A stretch of 64,000 bases of DNA from Planctomycetia bacterium. GTDB taxonomy: Bacteria; Planctomycetota; Phycisphaerae; UBA1845; Fen-1342. Of this stretch, positions 17,748 through 25,330 are shown piece after piece (positions within the stretch are counted from its first letter, which is position 1; every line of letters begins with the position of its first letter). The notes below the pieces were generated by a model. That model made no database searches and was not told the DNA's origin. It saw only the letters and a program-made list of their open reading frames with translations. The stretch is from positions 3,823,420 through 3,887,419 of the forward strand of contig CP054190.1 in the NCBI GenBank assembly GCA_015709575.1. The letters are read 5' to 3'. The position numbers and the translations under genes were made by a program.

Positions 17748-19244
17748 TCAGAAATTCACCTGATACTGCACACGCCACATCAGCACGTCGTCGTTGACGT
17801 TCGGCATGCCGGCCGTGGGGCTGCTGATCGGCGCCTCTGTGATCTTCGTCACGTCGGTCACGAGCTTGGCCTTCTGCCCGTGAAAGTGATAGTTGAAACC
17901 GGCGGCATATTCCCACGCCCCTTCGCCGCCGCCCACGTTCGTCCGCACGCCACCGACCCGCGCGATGGCCTCGAGGTTCTTCTCGTGTCCGGGAATCGGC
18001 AGGAAGCAGCCCGCCTGCACATAGGCGCCGTGCATGGCCGTGGTCGATTCCTCCCCGGTCAGCCGCCACAGCGGAGCGGCCGGATTGTCCCACGCGGCAC
18101 GAATGTCGAGGAAGCGCGCGACATATTCGCCCTGCAATGAGAAGCCCTGCCACTTGAACACCGCGTCGAGTCCGACCTGGTGGAAGCGCGTGCCACTCAT
18201 CGGCGCGAGGCCGAATCCACCCGCGCGAAAGAAGGGAAACAGCCCGCTCCGATGGAACGGGATCCGTGCGGTGCGACGGTCGCCGTCGTCCTGGTTGAAG
18301 GCATAGTGCGAGCCGATCTCCAGCCCCGGATCCTCGTGGAAACGATCATCGCCTTCGTAACTCCCCATCTCGGCATCGTCGCCGAGCACGCGCCACACCG
18401 CGCGCGCCAGGATGGCCGGGTTTCCGTCCAGTTCGGCCGGGTCGTTCGTGATGACACGGTTGTTCGGTCCGTCGGCCGAGTTCACCACGTCCACCGTCCA
18501 GCGCAGCCGCCCGTCCGCCAGCTTTCCGAGGAAGCTCACACCGGTCCCGAATCCCAGCCCGAACACCGCATCCACCAACCCGCGATCCGCGAACTGCAGC
18601 CGTGAGTCACTCGTTACCTGCTGCCGCAGGCTGGCCAGCCGAAACCGCCCCAATCGCACCGCCAGCGCGTCGTCAAAGGAGTACTGGATCCATCCCATGT
18701 GCAGTCCGGCGTCATTCTGCTGTGCGCCGTCTGTGCGAATGGTGAACGAATAAGTCAGATCCTTCGCGAATGCGTGCCCCGAAAAGGTGAATCGCAGGCG
18801 CGTGATGTCAAAGCCGCTGCGGTCGCTACGCCGCAATCGGGGATCGACGTAGCGGTTCTCCTGGCGGGTGCCGACGTGCAAATACCGGAACTGGAGAAAC
18901 CCGTTGAAGCGGAAGAGAAACGCGTCATCGGTGCTGCGCAGATAGAAGCCGTTGTTGTAGCCTGAGGTCAGCGACGGCGGCAGCAGCGCCTCACGAAACT
19001 CGGCGTCGGCAAGTATCTCGCGGATCTGCGTGCGCAGCGAGCGCGTGCGCTCCTGCTCCACGTCGTCACCCGCCCGCGCGGCGCGCTCCAGCTCCATCAG
19101 CCGACGCTGTTGATCCTCGTAGCGGGCCAGCAGCGGCGCGAGGCGCGCCTCCGCCGACGCCGGTTCGACGGCCTTCGCGGACGGAACAGCCGGCACGATC
19201 AGCATGAACAAAGCCGGAATCAAACTCGCGGTGCTGCGCGACAT
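17748..19244 (-). CDS. OprP/OprO-type porin
   Basis: Outer-membrane 16-strand beta-barrel of the phosphate-selective porin family, 498 residues. It opens with a signal peptide (to about SAKA) and then a short coiled coil (about 30-75, LLARYEDQQRRLMELERAARAG), which usually trimerises these porins. The barrel has the family wording FDITRLRFTFSGHAF, VRLGRFRLASLRQQVTSDS and ADGPNNRVITNDPAELDGNPA, and ends in VNF with the C-terminal aromatic residue. An AGGAG lies before ATG 19244. It is paralogous to the porin at 19751-21268. Substrate selectivity (phosphate, polyphosphate or another anion) cannot be read from the sequence. Confidence 0.88.
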   Translation of the reverse strand: MSRSTASLIPALFMLIVPAVPSAKAVEPASAEARLAPLLARYEDQQRRLMELERAARAGDDVEQERTRSLRTQIREILADAEFREALLPPSLTSGYNNGFYLRSTDDAFLFRFNGFLQFRYLHVGTRQENRYVDPRLRRSDRSGFDITRLRFTFSGHAFAKDLTYSFTIRTDGAQQNDAGLHMGWIQYSFDDALAVRLGRFRLASLRQQVTSDSRLQFADRGLVDAVFGLGFGTGVSFLGKLADGRLRWTVDVVNSADGPNNRVITNDPAELDGNPAILARAVWRVLGDDAEMGSYEGDDRFHEDPGLEIGSHYAFNQDDGDRRTARIPFHRSGLFPFFRAGGFGLAPMSGTRFHQVGLDAVFKWQGFSLQGEYVARFLDIRAAWDNPAAPLWRLTGEESTTAMHGAYVQAGCFLPIPGHEKNLEAIARVGGVRTNVGGGEGAWEYAAGFNYHFHGQKAKLVTDVTKITEAPISSPTAGMPNVNDDVLMWRVQYQVNF

Positions 19245-19299
19245 GACGGTACTCCTGCCCCCCGCGCACGCGGACGAACCGCACCGGGATGGTGCGGAA

Positions 19300-19343
19300 A
19301 AGAAGAGCGGCCGGGGCAGCGTGTTTAGCGCTGCCCCGGCCGC
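19300..19343 (-). terminator. Intrinsic terminator after the small secreted gene
   Basis: A perfect 15-base GC-rich stem (19307-19321 with 19329-19343), followed on the minus strand by TCTTCTTTTCC. It lies 27 bases after the stop at 19370 and separates the porin/small-gene unit from the second porin. A second, weaker hairpin (CCGCACC/GGTGCGG, 19279-19297) follows in the leader of the next porin. Confidence 0.8.
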
Positions 19344-19369
19344 AGGGGATTCCGATCAATCAACTCGCG

Positions 19370-19690
19370 TTATTCCGCGAAGAGGTTCGGAAACTCCGGA
19401 TCCGCGGCGTAGCGACCGAAGACGTAGTCCGACCACGCCTGCTGGGCGATGTCGGTGATCGGCTCGCGGACGAAGCGGTCGTAGTCCGAATTGGCGCGGT
19501 TGTCATTGAAGAACGGGCTGTCGAACAGCGACTCGATCGCCGCGCCGCCCGCATTGGTGAACAGGTTGGCGAAGGCGTCATTGCGGTAGCAGCCGCCGCC
19601 CTGGTTGCTGACGAACGGGATGCTGCCGATGATCGGGAGGAACGCCGTGCCCGACGCGAGCAAGGCCAGCTTCTTCATCTTCTTGGACAT
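19370..19690 (-). CDS. Small exported protein of unknown function between two porins
   Basis: 106 residues, not recognised. MSKKMKKLALLASGTAFLPIIGSIPF is a basic start followed by a hydrophobic segment, fitting a signal peptide or signal anchor. The rest is polar and aromatic (FANLFTNAGGAAIESLFDSPFFND, then DYVFGRYAADPEFPNLF), with a single cysteine. AAGGAGTG lies before ATG 19690. It follows the porin at 19751 by 60 bases on the same strand and is closed by its own terminator, so the pair is probably one transcript. Codon use and a good ribosome site support a real gene. A role alongside the porin is inference. Confidence 0.75.
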   Translation of the reverse strand: MSKKMKKLALLASGTAFLPIIGSIPFVSNQGGGCYRNDAFANLFTNAGGAAIESLFDSPFFNDNRANSDYDRFVREPITDIAQQAWSDYVFGRYAADPEFPNLFAE

Positions 19691-19708
19691 TCTCAGACAC
19701 TCCTTGGC

Positions 19709-19728
19709 GTCTTCAGGCTTCTGAAGAC
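19709..19728 (-). other. Intercistronic hairpin between porin and small gene
   Basis: An 8-base perfect stem, GTCTTCAG/CTGAAGAC with loop GCTT, immediately ahead of the ribosome site of the small gene. There is no T run, so it is more likely an RNA-stability or translation element than a terminator. Confidence 0.5.
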
Positions 19729-19750
19729 CGGGGGTAGAAATCCGTTTCTA

Positions 19751-21268
19751 TTAGAACAGCACCTGCATCTGAACGCGCCAGATCAGACCATCGTCGTTGA
19801 CGTTGGCCAGGCTGGAGTCCGAGTCCGAGATCGGCATCTCGTAGATCTTCGTCACGTCCGTCTGCAGCTTCATCCAGTGGCCCTTGATGTAGTAATTCAG
19901 GCCCACCGAGTACTCCCACGAACCCTCGCCGCCGCCGACGTTCGTGCGCATGCCGCCGATGCGGGCCACCGCCTCGAACTTCTTCTCATGCTCGGGAATC
20001 GGCAGGAAGTAGCCGGCCTGCACGAAGGCGCCCATGGAGTTGGTCGTGCTCTCTTCGCCGGTCAGACGCCACAGCGGCGCGAACGGACGATCCCACGCCT
20101 GACGGATGTCCACGAAGCGCAGGAAGTACTCGCCGGAGAGCGAGAAGCCCTGCCACTTGAACATCGCATCCGCGCCCATCTGCCACAGGCGGGCGCCGTT
20201 CAACGGCGCCAGGCCGTAGCCGCCCGGACGGAAGAACGGGAACAGTCCGCTGCGGTTGAACGCGATGCGGGTGGTCTGGCGGTCGCCGTCGTCCTCGTTG
20301 AACGCGGCGTGCATGCCGATGCCGAGGTACGGATCCTGAAGGTGATCGATGTCGCCCTCGAACCAGTACTGGCTGGTGTCATCGCCCAGGGCGTGCCAGA
20401 TCACGCGACCGACGATCGCCGGATTGCCGTCCAGCTCCGACGGATCATTCGTGATGACGCGGTTGTCCGGGCCATTCGTCGAATTGTGAATGTCCAGGAA
20501 CCACTCGACGCGCTTGTTGGCGCACTGGCCCCAGAACCGCACGCCCGTCCCGTCGCCGAGGCTGTAGTACGCATCGGTCATCGAGCGATCAACAAACTGC
20601 TGCTGGCTGTCCGCCGCCATGCGGGTGCGGCCGGCCGCAAGCGTGTAGCGTCCCAGCTTGACCTGGAACTCGTCGCTGAACTTGTAGTTCATCCAGCCGT
20701 AGAGCAGCCGCGTGTCATACGCGTTGCCCTGGTCCTGCGAAATCGCGAAGAAGTACGTCAGCGCCGGCTCATGAGCGTGGCCGCTGAACGCGAACCGCAG
20801 GCGGGTGATGTCAAACCCGGTGCGGTCGTCCCGCCGCGTGCGCGGCAGCAGGTAGCGGTTTTCAGATCGAGTGCCGTAGTGCGTGAAGCGGAACTGCAGC
20901 TGGCCGTTCACCTTGAAGGAGAAGTTGCCGTCGCTGCTGTTGATGTAGAAGCCCTTGTCGTAGCCGGAGAGCAGCGTGCTGGGCATCAGCGACTCGCGGA
21001 ACTCGCCGTCGGCGAGAATCGAGCGAATCTGCGCCCGCAGCGCGTCGGTCCGCGCCTTCTCCGTGTCCTGGTTCGCAGCGGTGTTCGCCCGGCTTTCCAG
21101 CTCGGCGATCTTGCGCTGCTGCTCCTCGAGACGGGCTGTCAACTCCGCCATCCGCGCCTCCGCGGCCGACGGCTCGACGGCCATCGCCGCCAGCGGGCTC
21201 ACGAGCGCCGCAAGCAGCGGAACCGCCACGCCGCGCCATCGGAATCCCTTCCCGTGTGCAAACGTCAT
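19751..21268 (-). CDS. OprP/OprO-type porin (second copy)
   Basis: Outer-membrane anion porin, 505 residues from ATG 21268, chosen because GGAGACC precedes it and a signal peptide follows (ending near PLAAMA). The N-terminal coiled coil is longer than in its neighbour (MAELTARLEEQQRKIAELES). The barrel shares FDITRLRFAFSGHA, VKLGRYTLAAGRTRMAADSQ and GPDNRVITNDPSELDGNPAI with the copy at 17748 and ends in VLF. The two porins are clear paralogues but not recent copies. It is probably co-transcribed with the small gene at 19370-19690. Confidence 0.88.
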   Translation of the reverse strand: MTFAHGKGFRWRGVAVPLLAALVSPLAAMAVEPSAAEARMAELTARLEEQQRKIAELESRANTAANQDTEKARTDALRAQIRSILADGEFRESLMPSTLLSGYDKGFYINSSDGNFSFKVNGQLQFRFTHYGTRSENRYLLPRTRRDDRTGFDITRLRFAFSGHAHEPALTYFFAISQDQGNAYDTRLLYGWMNYKFSDEFQVKLGRYTLAAGRTRMAADSQQQFVDRSMTDAYYSLGDGTGVRFWGQCANKRVEWFLDIHNSTNGPDNRVITNDPSELDGNPAIVGRVIWHALGDDTSQYWFEGDIDHLQDPYLGIGMHAAFNEDDGDRQTTRIAFNRSGLFPFFRPGGYGLAPLNGARLWQMGADAMFKWQGFSLSGEYFLRFVDIRQAWDRPFAPLWRLTGEESTTNSMGAFVQAGYFLPIPEHEKKFEAVARIGGMRTNVGGGEGSWEYSVGLNYYIKGHWMKLQTDVTKIYEMPISDSDSSLANVNDDGLIWRVQMQVLF

Positions 21269-22012
21269 AATGAGGTCTCCAAGTGTCCCTGCGGACGATG
21301 CGTTCCGACGAACGTCGGCCGCCGTCCGAAACTCAACCACGTCCTGACGCATCTGAAATGCAAACGCTCGTACCCGACGCTTTCGCGCCACCACATCGAC
21401 ATACCGTGCAAGCCGTATGCCACAGCTTCCGAGGCACAGGCCACCAAATCCTGTGCATCAGCCGCTGCGCCGGCACACGATCGTGGTCCGGACGCTCACG
21501 ATCCCGCGCCAGGGTCTGACGCTGGACCGTCCTCCGAATTCCCTTGTGGCGACGTAACGCGATACAGAATCTGCTCTTACGGACAATCGCCGCCGATACG
21601 CCAATACCCAGACGCGGCGAAAATCCGTCTGACGACAATCGCCCGCGGGAACCCGCAGACCATCGCCACCAATACCAGCGCGGGAAAATAACACCCTCTG
21701 AACCACGTTGCAAGGGGGGAAACCAACCATTTCCACTTCGCCCGCCGTAAGCCGGAACGATTCGATCCCGCCCTCGCCGACCACCCGCAACCGCGCGCCG
21801 GCCGCGGCCAGCACGCCCGGACCGGCAGCCGAACCGCGCCGACATCGTCAATCGACCGTCGTTCGCAGCAGTACCGCCAACGCGCGACTGTGCGTCCACG
21901 CGGATCGATCTCGTCAGCTGGCGGCGAACAACGAGTGGTGCGCTTGGATCGATGCGAAGATCGCACTAAGGTATCCCGCCAAGTCCGATCGCCGCCCCCT
22001 GATGGAGATCGC
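21269..22012. other. Long divergent gap between porin and POT transporter
   Basis: 744 bases. Open frames exist on both strands, but none has a recognisable protein, a good ribosome site or the codon pattern of the neighbours. The gap must hold the promoters of both flanking genes. A weak minus-strand pair TTGTCC/TATCGC lies at about 21558-21585 and a run GGGGGG at about 21713-21719. I see no other structure. Confidence 0.4.
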
Positions 22013-24124
22013 ATGTCCAGCCCGCACAGCGCTCCCAACGGCCAACAGCGCCTGATCCTCGGCCACCCGCCGGGCCTCTTCCTCCTGTTCATCACCGAGA
22101 TGTGGGAGCGATTCTCTTACTACGGAATGCGCGCTCTGCTCGTCCTTTACCTGACCTCGACCATCTCCATCAGCGATGCTCCGCCGGGTGTGCACATCAA
22201 CACCGTCGAGTTCGAAGAGCGGGCGGCACTCACCCCCGAAGACATGACGGCCACCGCGCCGGCCGTTTCCGCCGCCGGTGTTCCACCGGTCGAGCCGCCC
22301 AAGCGCACGCACAGTTTTTCCATGACGGTCGCCGTCGACGCCGCAGCGCCGCCCGCCCAACCCATGACGACGACCGGACCCACGCGCCTTGTTCTCACAT
22401 TTCTGGAGGAAGGCCCCGCCGGAGCAGATGGCAAGCCCACCTGGATCGCTGCCGCCAGCCAGCCATCGACGACATTCACGCGCGACGGCGAGCGCCTCAC
22501 GGGCAAACCCGTCGCCGTACGCATTTCCAACCCCACCAGCGAGCCGATCGAGTGCAACGTTCGCGTACTCGGGATAGCCGACGCGCCACGTTTCTTCACT
22601 GTCAACGAAAAAACCGGCGTCACCGCGCTCAAGATCAAGCCCGATTCCGCCCGCGGGCCGGATGAGAAGTTCGTCGAAGTGCGGATCGGCCCCAGCCAGT
22701 ACGCCTCCTCCGGCCGCGACTGGGACAAAAGCCCGGCGAACCGGCTCTATGGCTGGTACACCGGTCTGGCCTACCTGCTGCCCATCTTCGGCGGCCTGCT
22801 CGCGGACAAGCTGCTCGGCACCCATCGCTCGATGCTCATCGGCGGGCTGATCATCGCCCTCGGCCACGTCGTGCTCGGCATCTCCGGCATCGGCGAGCTG
22901 GACCATAACGAATTCGGCATGAGCGTGTTCGTGTTCGGCCTGGCGTTGATCGTGCTCGGCACCGGCCACTTCAAGCCGACGGTCTCCGTCATGGTCGGCC
23001 AGCTCTACAGCGCCGACGACCCCCGCCGCGATACGGCCTACACCATCTTCTACATGGGTATCAACGTCGGCGCGTTCATCTGCGCCTTTGTCTGCGGCAC
23101 GCTCGGCGAAAAGTACGGCTGGCACTACGGCTTCGGCGCCGCGGCGGTGGGCATGTTGTTGGGCCTGTTCGCCTACATCCTCGGCCGCCCGACCTACCTG
23201 GCCGGCGTCGGGCTTCCGCCCGCCGGCGCGCCGAACGTCGCGCCGCTCTTCGCGCTGGCGTCGATCGTGCTCGCCGCTGCAGTCGCCGTCGCTTACCAGG
23301 CCGGCACGCTCGGTCTCATCGACAACTGGATCAACTATCTGTTCGGCTTCAAGGTGGTGCTGATCGGCGTGCTGGCGGTGCTGATCGCGGCAGCGGTCGC
23401 CTTCGTCGCCAGCCAGGCCAAGATGGACCGCGGCCCGACCGCGTGCATCCTCGTCTTCATCGTTTTCAACACCGCCTTCTGGATCGCGTTCGAACAGGCC
23501 GGCAGTTCGCTCAACCTCTTCGCCGCCGAGAACACCGATCTCACCGTGCCGTTCACGAGCTGGACCATGCCCGCCACCTGGTTCCAGTCCTTCAACCCGC
23601 TGCTGATCATCCTGCTGGCGCCGGTCTTCGCGCTGCTGTGGGTTGCGCTGGGCAAGCGCGGTCTCAATCCCAGCCAGCCGCTCAAGATCGCCTACGCGCT
23701 GCTGCTGGTCGGCGGCGGATACCTGTTCATGGTCTTCGGCGCGCGCGAGTACTTCACCACCGCCGCCAAGGTAAGCCTCATCTGGCTGACGATGACCTAC
23801 CTGCTGCACACGCTCGGCGAACTCTGCATATCGCCGACCGGCCTGGCCTTCGTGACCCGCGCCGCACCGCGCCGCCACGTCTCATTCCTGATGGGGCTGT
23901 GGTTCCTGTCGAGCTTCATCGCCGGCAAGCTGGGCGGCGAACTGGCCGGCTACGTCGAGGACATCGAAAGCGGCAAGTGGCAGCTCCCGTGGTACGACTG
24001 GGGCTGGCGCATCGGCGGGCAGGCCGACTTCTACATGATGTTCGTGCTCGTCTGCTGCGCAGCTGGGCTTGTGATTCTTGCATTGACGCCGATGCTCAAG
24101 AAAGCGCTGCGCGGCCGCGTGTGA
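22013..24124 (+). CDS. POT-family peptide/proton symporter with large insertion after helix 1
   Basis: Inner-membrane proton-coupled oligopeptide transporter of the major facilitator superfamily, 703 residues against about 450-500 for typical members. ATG 22013 is used because GGAG lies six bases upstream. The family motif EMWERFSYYGMRALLVLYL is at 29-47. Helix 2 (GWYTGLAYLLPIFGGLLAD) does not begin until about 247, so about 190 residues are inserted in the loop expected to be periplasmic. The insert has a Pro/Ala-rich part and a beta-rich part (VAVRISNPTSEPIECNVRV). FYMGINVGAF (about 345) and the later helices are normal. No ligand for the insert is evident. Confidence 0.87.
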   Translation: MSSPHSAPNGQQRLILGHPPGLFLLFITEMWERFSYYGMRALLVLYLTSTISISDAPPGVHINTVEFEERAALTPEDMTATAPAVSAAGVPPVEPPKRTHSFSMTVAVDAAAPPAQPMTTTGPTRLVLTFLEEGPAGADGKPTWIAAASQPSTTFTRDGERLTGKPVAVRISNPTSEPIECNVRVLGIADAPRFFTVNEKTGVTALKIKPDSARGPDEKFVEVRIGPSQYASSGRDWDKSPANRLYGWYTGLAYLLPIFGGLLADKLLGTHRSMLIGGLIIALGHVVLGISGIGELDHNEFGMSVFVFGLALIVLGTGHFKPTVSVMVGQLYSADDPRRDTAYTIFYMGINVGAFICAFVCGTLGEKYGWHYGFGAAAVGMLLGLFAYILGRPTYLAGVGLPPAGAPNVAPLFALASIVLAAAVAVAYQAGTLGLIDNWINYLFGFKVVLIGVLAVLIAAAVAFVASQAKMDRGPTACILVFIVFNTAFWIAFEQAGSSLNLFAAENTDLTVPFTSWTMPATWFQSFNPLLIILLAPVFALLWVALGKRGLNPSQPLKIAYALLLVGGGYLFMVFGAREYFTTAAKVSLIWLTMTYLLHTLGELCISPTGLAFVTRAAPRRHVSFLMGLWFLSSFIAGKLGGELAGYVEDIESGKWQLPWYDWGWRIGGQADFYMMFVLVCCAAGLVILALTPMLKKALRGRV

Positions 24125-24210
24125 TCCAGGTCGGGTTCGAGCACCCCGACTGGTTCAACGGCTCTGAGCAAACAGCTCGAGAAGGCGGCCGGCGTGCGCG
24201 CTGCGGGCGT

Positions 24211-24350
24211 GACATGCTCTCGCTGTACGCCGCGTGAGCAATCGGACGCAGCCGGGGTTGGGTGGCATGCTCTCGCTGTACTCAGCGTGAGCATGCTTAC
24301 GCGGAGTACCGCGAAAGCATGCCACCCGCCGCGAAAGCGTGCCACCCAAC
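24211..24350. repeat. Cluster of palindromic repeats (REP-like)
   Basis: Two adjoining hairpins share the central GCATGC. The first is 24265-24296 (GCATGCTCTCGCTG, loop, CAGCGTGAGCATGC); the second is 24291-24322 (GCATGCTTACGCGG, loop, CCGCGAAAGCATGC). Each is a 14-base stem with one mismatch, flanked by GTGG and CCAC. A third related half (ACATGCTCTCGCTGTA) lies at 24212-24227 and a fourth remnant (AAAGCGTGCCACCC) at 24334-24347. The arrangement fits a mobile palindromic repeat family, placed between two convergent genes where it may also act as a terminator. Confidence 0.7.
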
Positions 24351-24396
24351 GCCACACGCCACACGCCGCCCGGCGCAATTCGCCCGGGCGCGTCGT

Positions 24397-25305
24397 TCAA
24401 TCGGCGTCGGCCGGGGGCTTCGCCCGCTGCATCGACCCGCTCGCGAAGCATAGCGCCTGTAGCCCGCCCATCGCCGCACACACCAGGCAAAGCAGTTCCG
24501 CGAACAAGAACGTCGCGGCTCCTTGTCCCAGGGCGGAATCGCCCCACGTCAGCGCCCCCACCACTACGAGTACCACGAGCAGATCTCCGGCGACTGTCAC
24601 GAAAGCGCACAGCGTCAACCAAGGCGCGATCACCACCCCGATCACGTTCGTCACCCCCTGACCCGCCCCGAACGACGCACCGGCCAGTGCGCCCAACGAT
24701 CCTAGCAGCACGACGCCGGTGATCCCCATCACGAGGAACCCCAGCCGCCAGGCCACCCCCGTCACCCGCCAGTAATCCGCAACGTCCACCCCGATGCCCA
24801 CGATTTGTGCGCTCTCAAACAACACATCGCCCGACCACGGTCGGTGCGACAACGGACCACCCGACGTTACCCTGCCACTCCCCAGCGACACCTGCACTCG
24901 TTGATATTCCCCACTCAGCACCCCGCCGCGCGCCGCTTCCGCGCCCCACCCCAGCGACACACCTGCCTCCACTCTAAGGACGGACAAGATCACGGTGAAA
25001 GCTGCCGCCGCCAACAGCCAGATCCCCGCCCATGCGCAGCGACGGCACGTCAGGTACCACGCCTTGCGCCCGCCGAGCCAGCGCGCCGCCAGCCGCGGAA
25101 TCGGGCGATGGGCAAACCCGCGCGACGACGCCACCAACCACGCCAGCGCCTCGCGCCGCTCGCCGAACAAATCCCCCTCCAACCCGCATTCCGGACACCG
25201 CCCCGTACGGTGCTCGCGCCGGTCATAGCCGCACGCCCGACAGCGCCGCAGCGCCGCCCGCAGCCGCGCGAATCCCTCGTGAACCCGGCACTGCGCTTCG
25301 TTCAC
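24397..25305 (-). CDS. Zinc-ribbon membrane protein of unknown function
   Basis: 302 residues, function unknown. The N-terminus has a CxxC...CxxC zinc ribbon, CRACGYD at 22-28 and CPECG at 37-41, in the wording common in planctomycete membrane proteins; a further CRRC is at 87-90. Four or so hydrophobic helices follow (about 92-110, 190-215, 220-245 and 265-285), with a Gly/Ser-rich soluble part at about 115-180. It lies 25 bases after the permease-protease gene on the same strand, which suggests that all three genes 24397-28484 are one unit. Its role with the transporter is inference. Confidence 0.7.
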   Translation of the reverse strand: MNEAQCRVHEGFARLRAALRRCRACGYDRREHRTGRCPECGLEGDLFGERREALAWLVASSRGFAHRPIPRLAARWLGGRKAWYLTCRRCAWAGIWLLAAAAFTVILSVLRVEAGVSLGWGAEAARGGVLSGEYQRVQVSLGSGRVTSGGPLSHRPWSGDVLFESAQIVGIGVDVADYWRVTGVAWRLGFLVMGITGVVLLGSLGALAGASFGAGQGVTNVIGVVIAPWLTLCAFVTVAGDLLVVLVVVGALTWGDSALGQGAATFLFAELLCLVCAAMGGLQALCFASGSMQRAKPPADAD

Positions 25306-25330
25306 AACCGGTCACTCCAGACCATGCCGG

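Noticed and set aside
19289..21691. 800-codon plus-strand frame across both porins
   Set aside because: It is a shadow: Arg/Val-rich, no domain, and opposite to two clear porins.
21269..22012. Possible genes in the gap between porin and POT (118- and 172-codon minus frames)
   Set aside because: Neither has a good ribosome site, a family-like sequence or the codon pattern of the neighbours.
24127..24150. T-arm-like hairpin GTCGGG...CCCGAC after the POT gene
   Set aside because: No acceptor, D or anticodon arm can be built around it, so it is not a tRNA; without a T run it is not a strong terminator.
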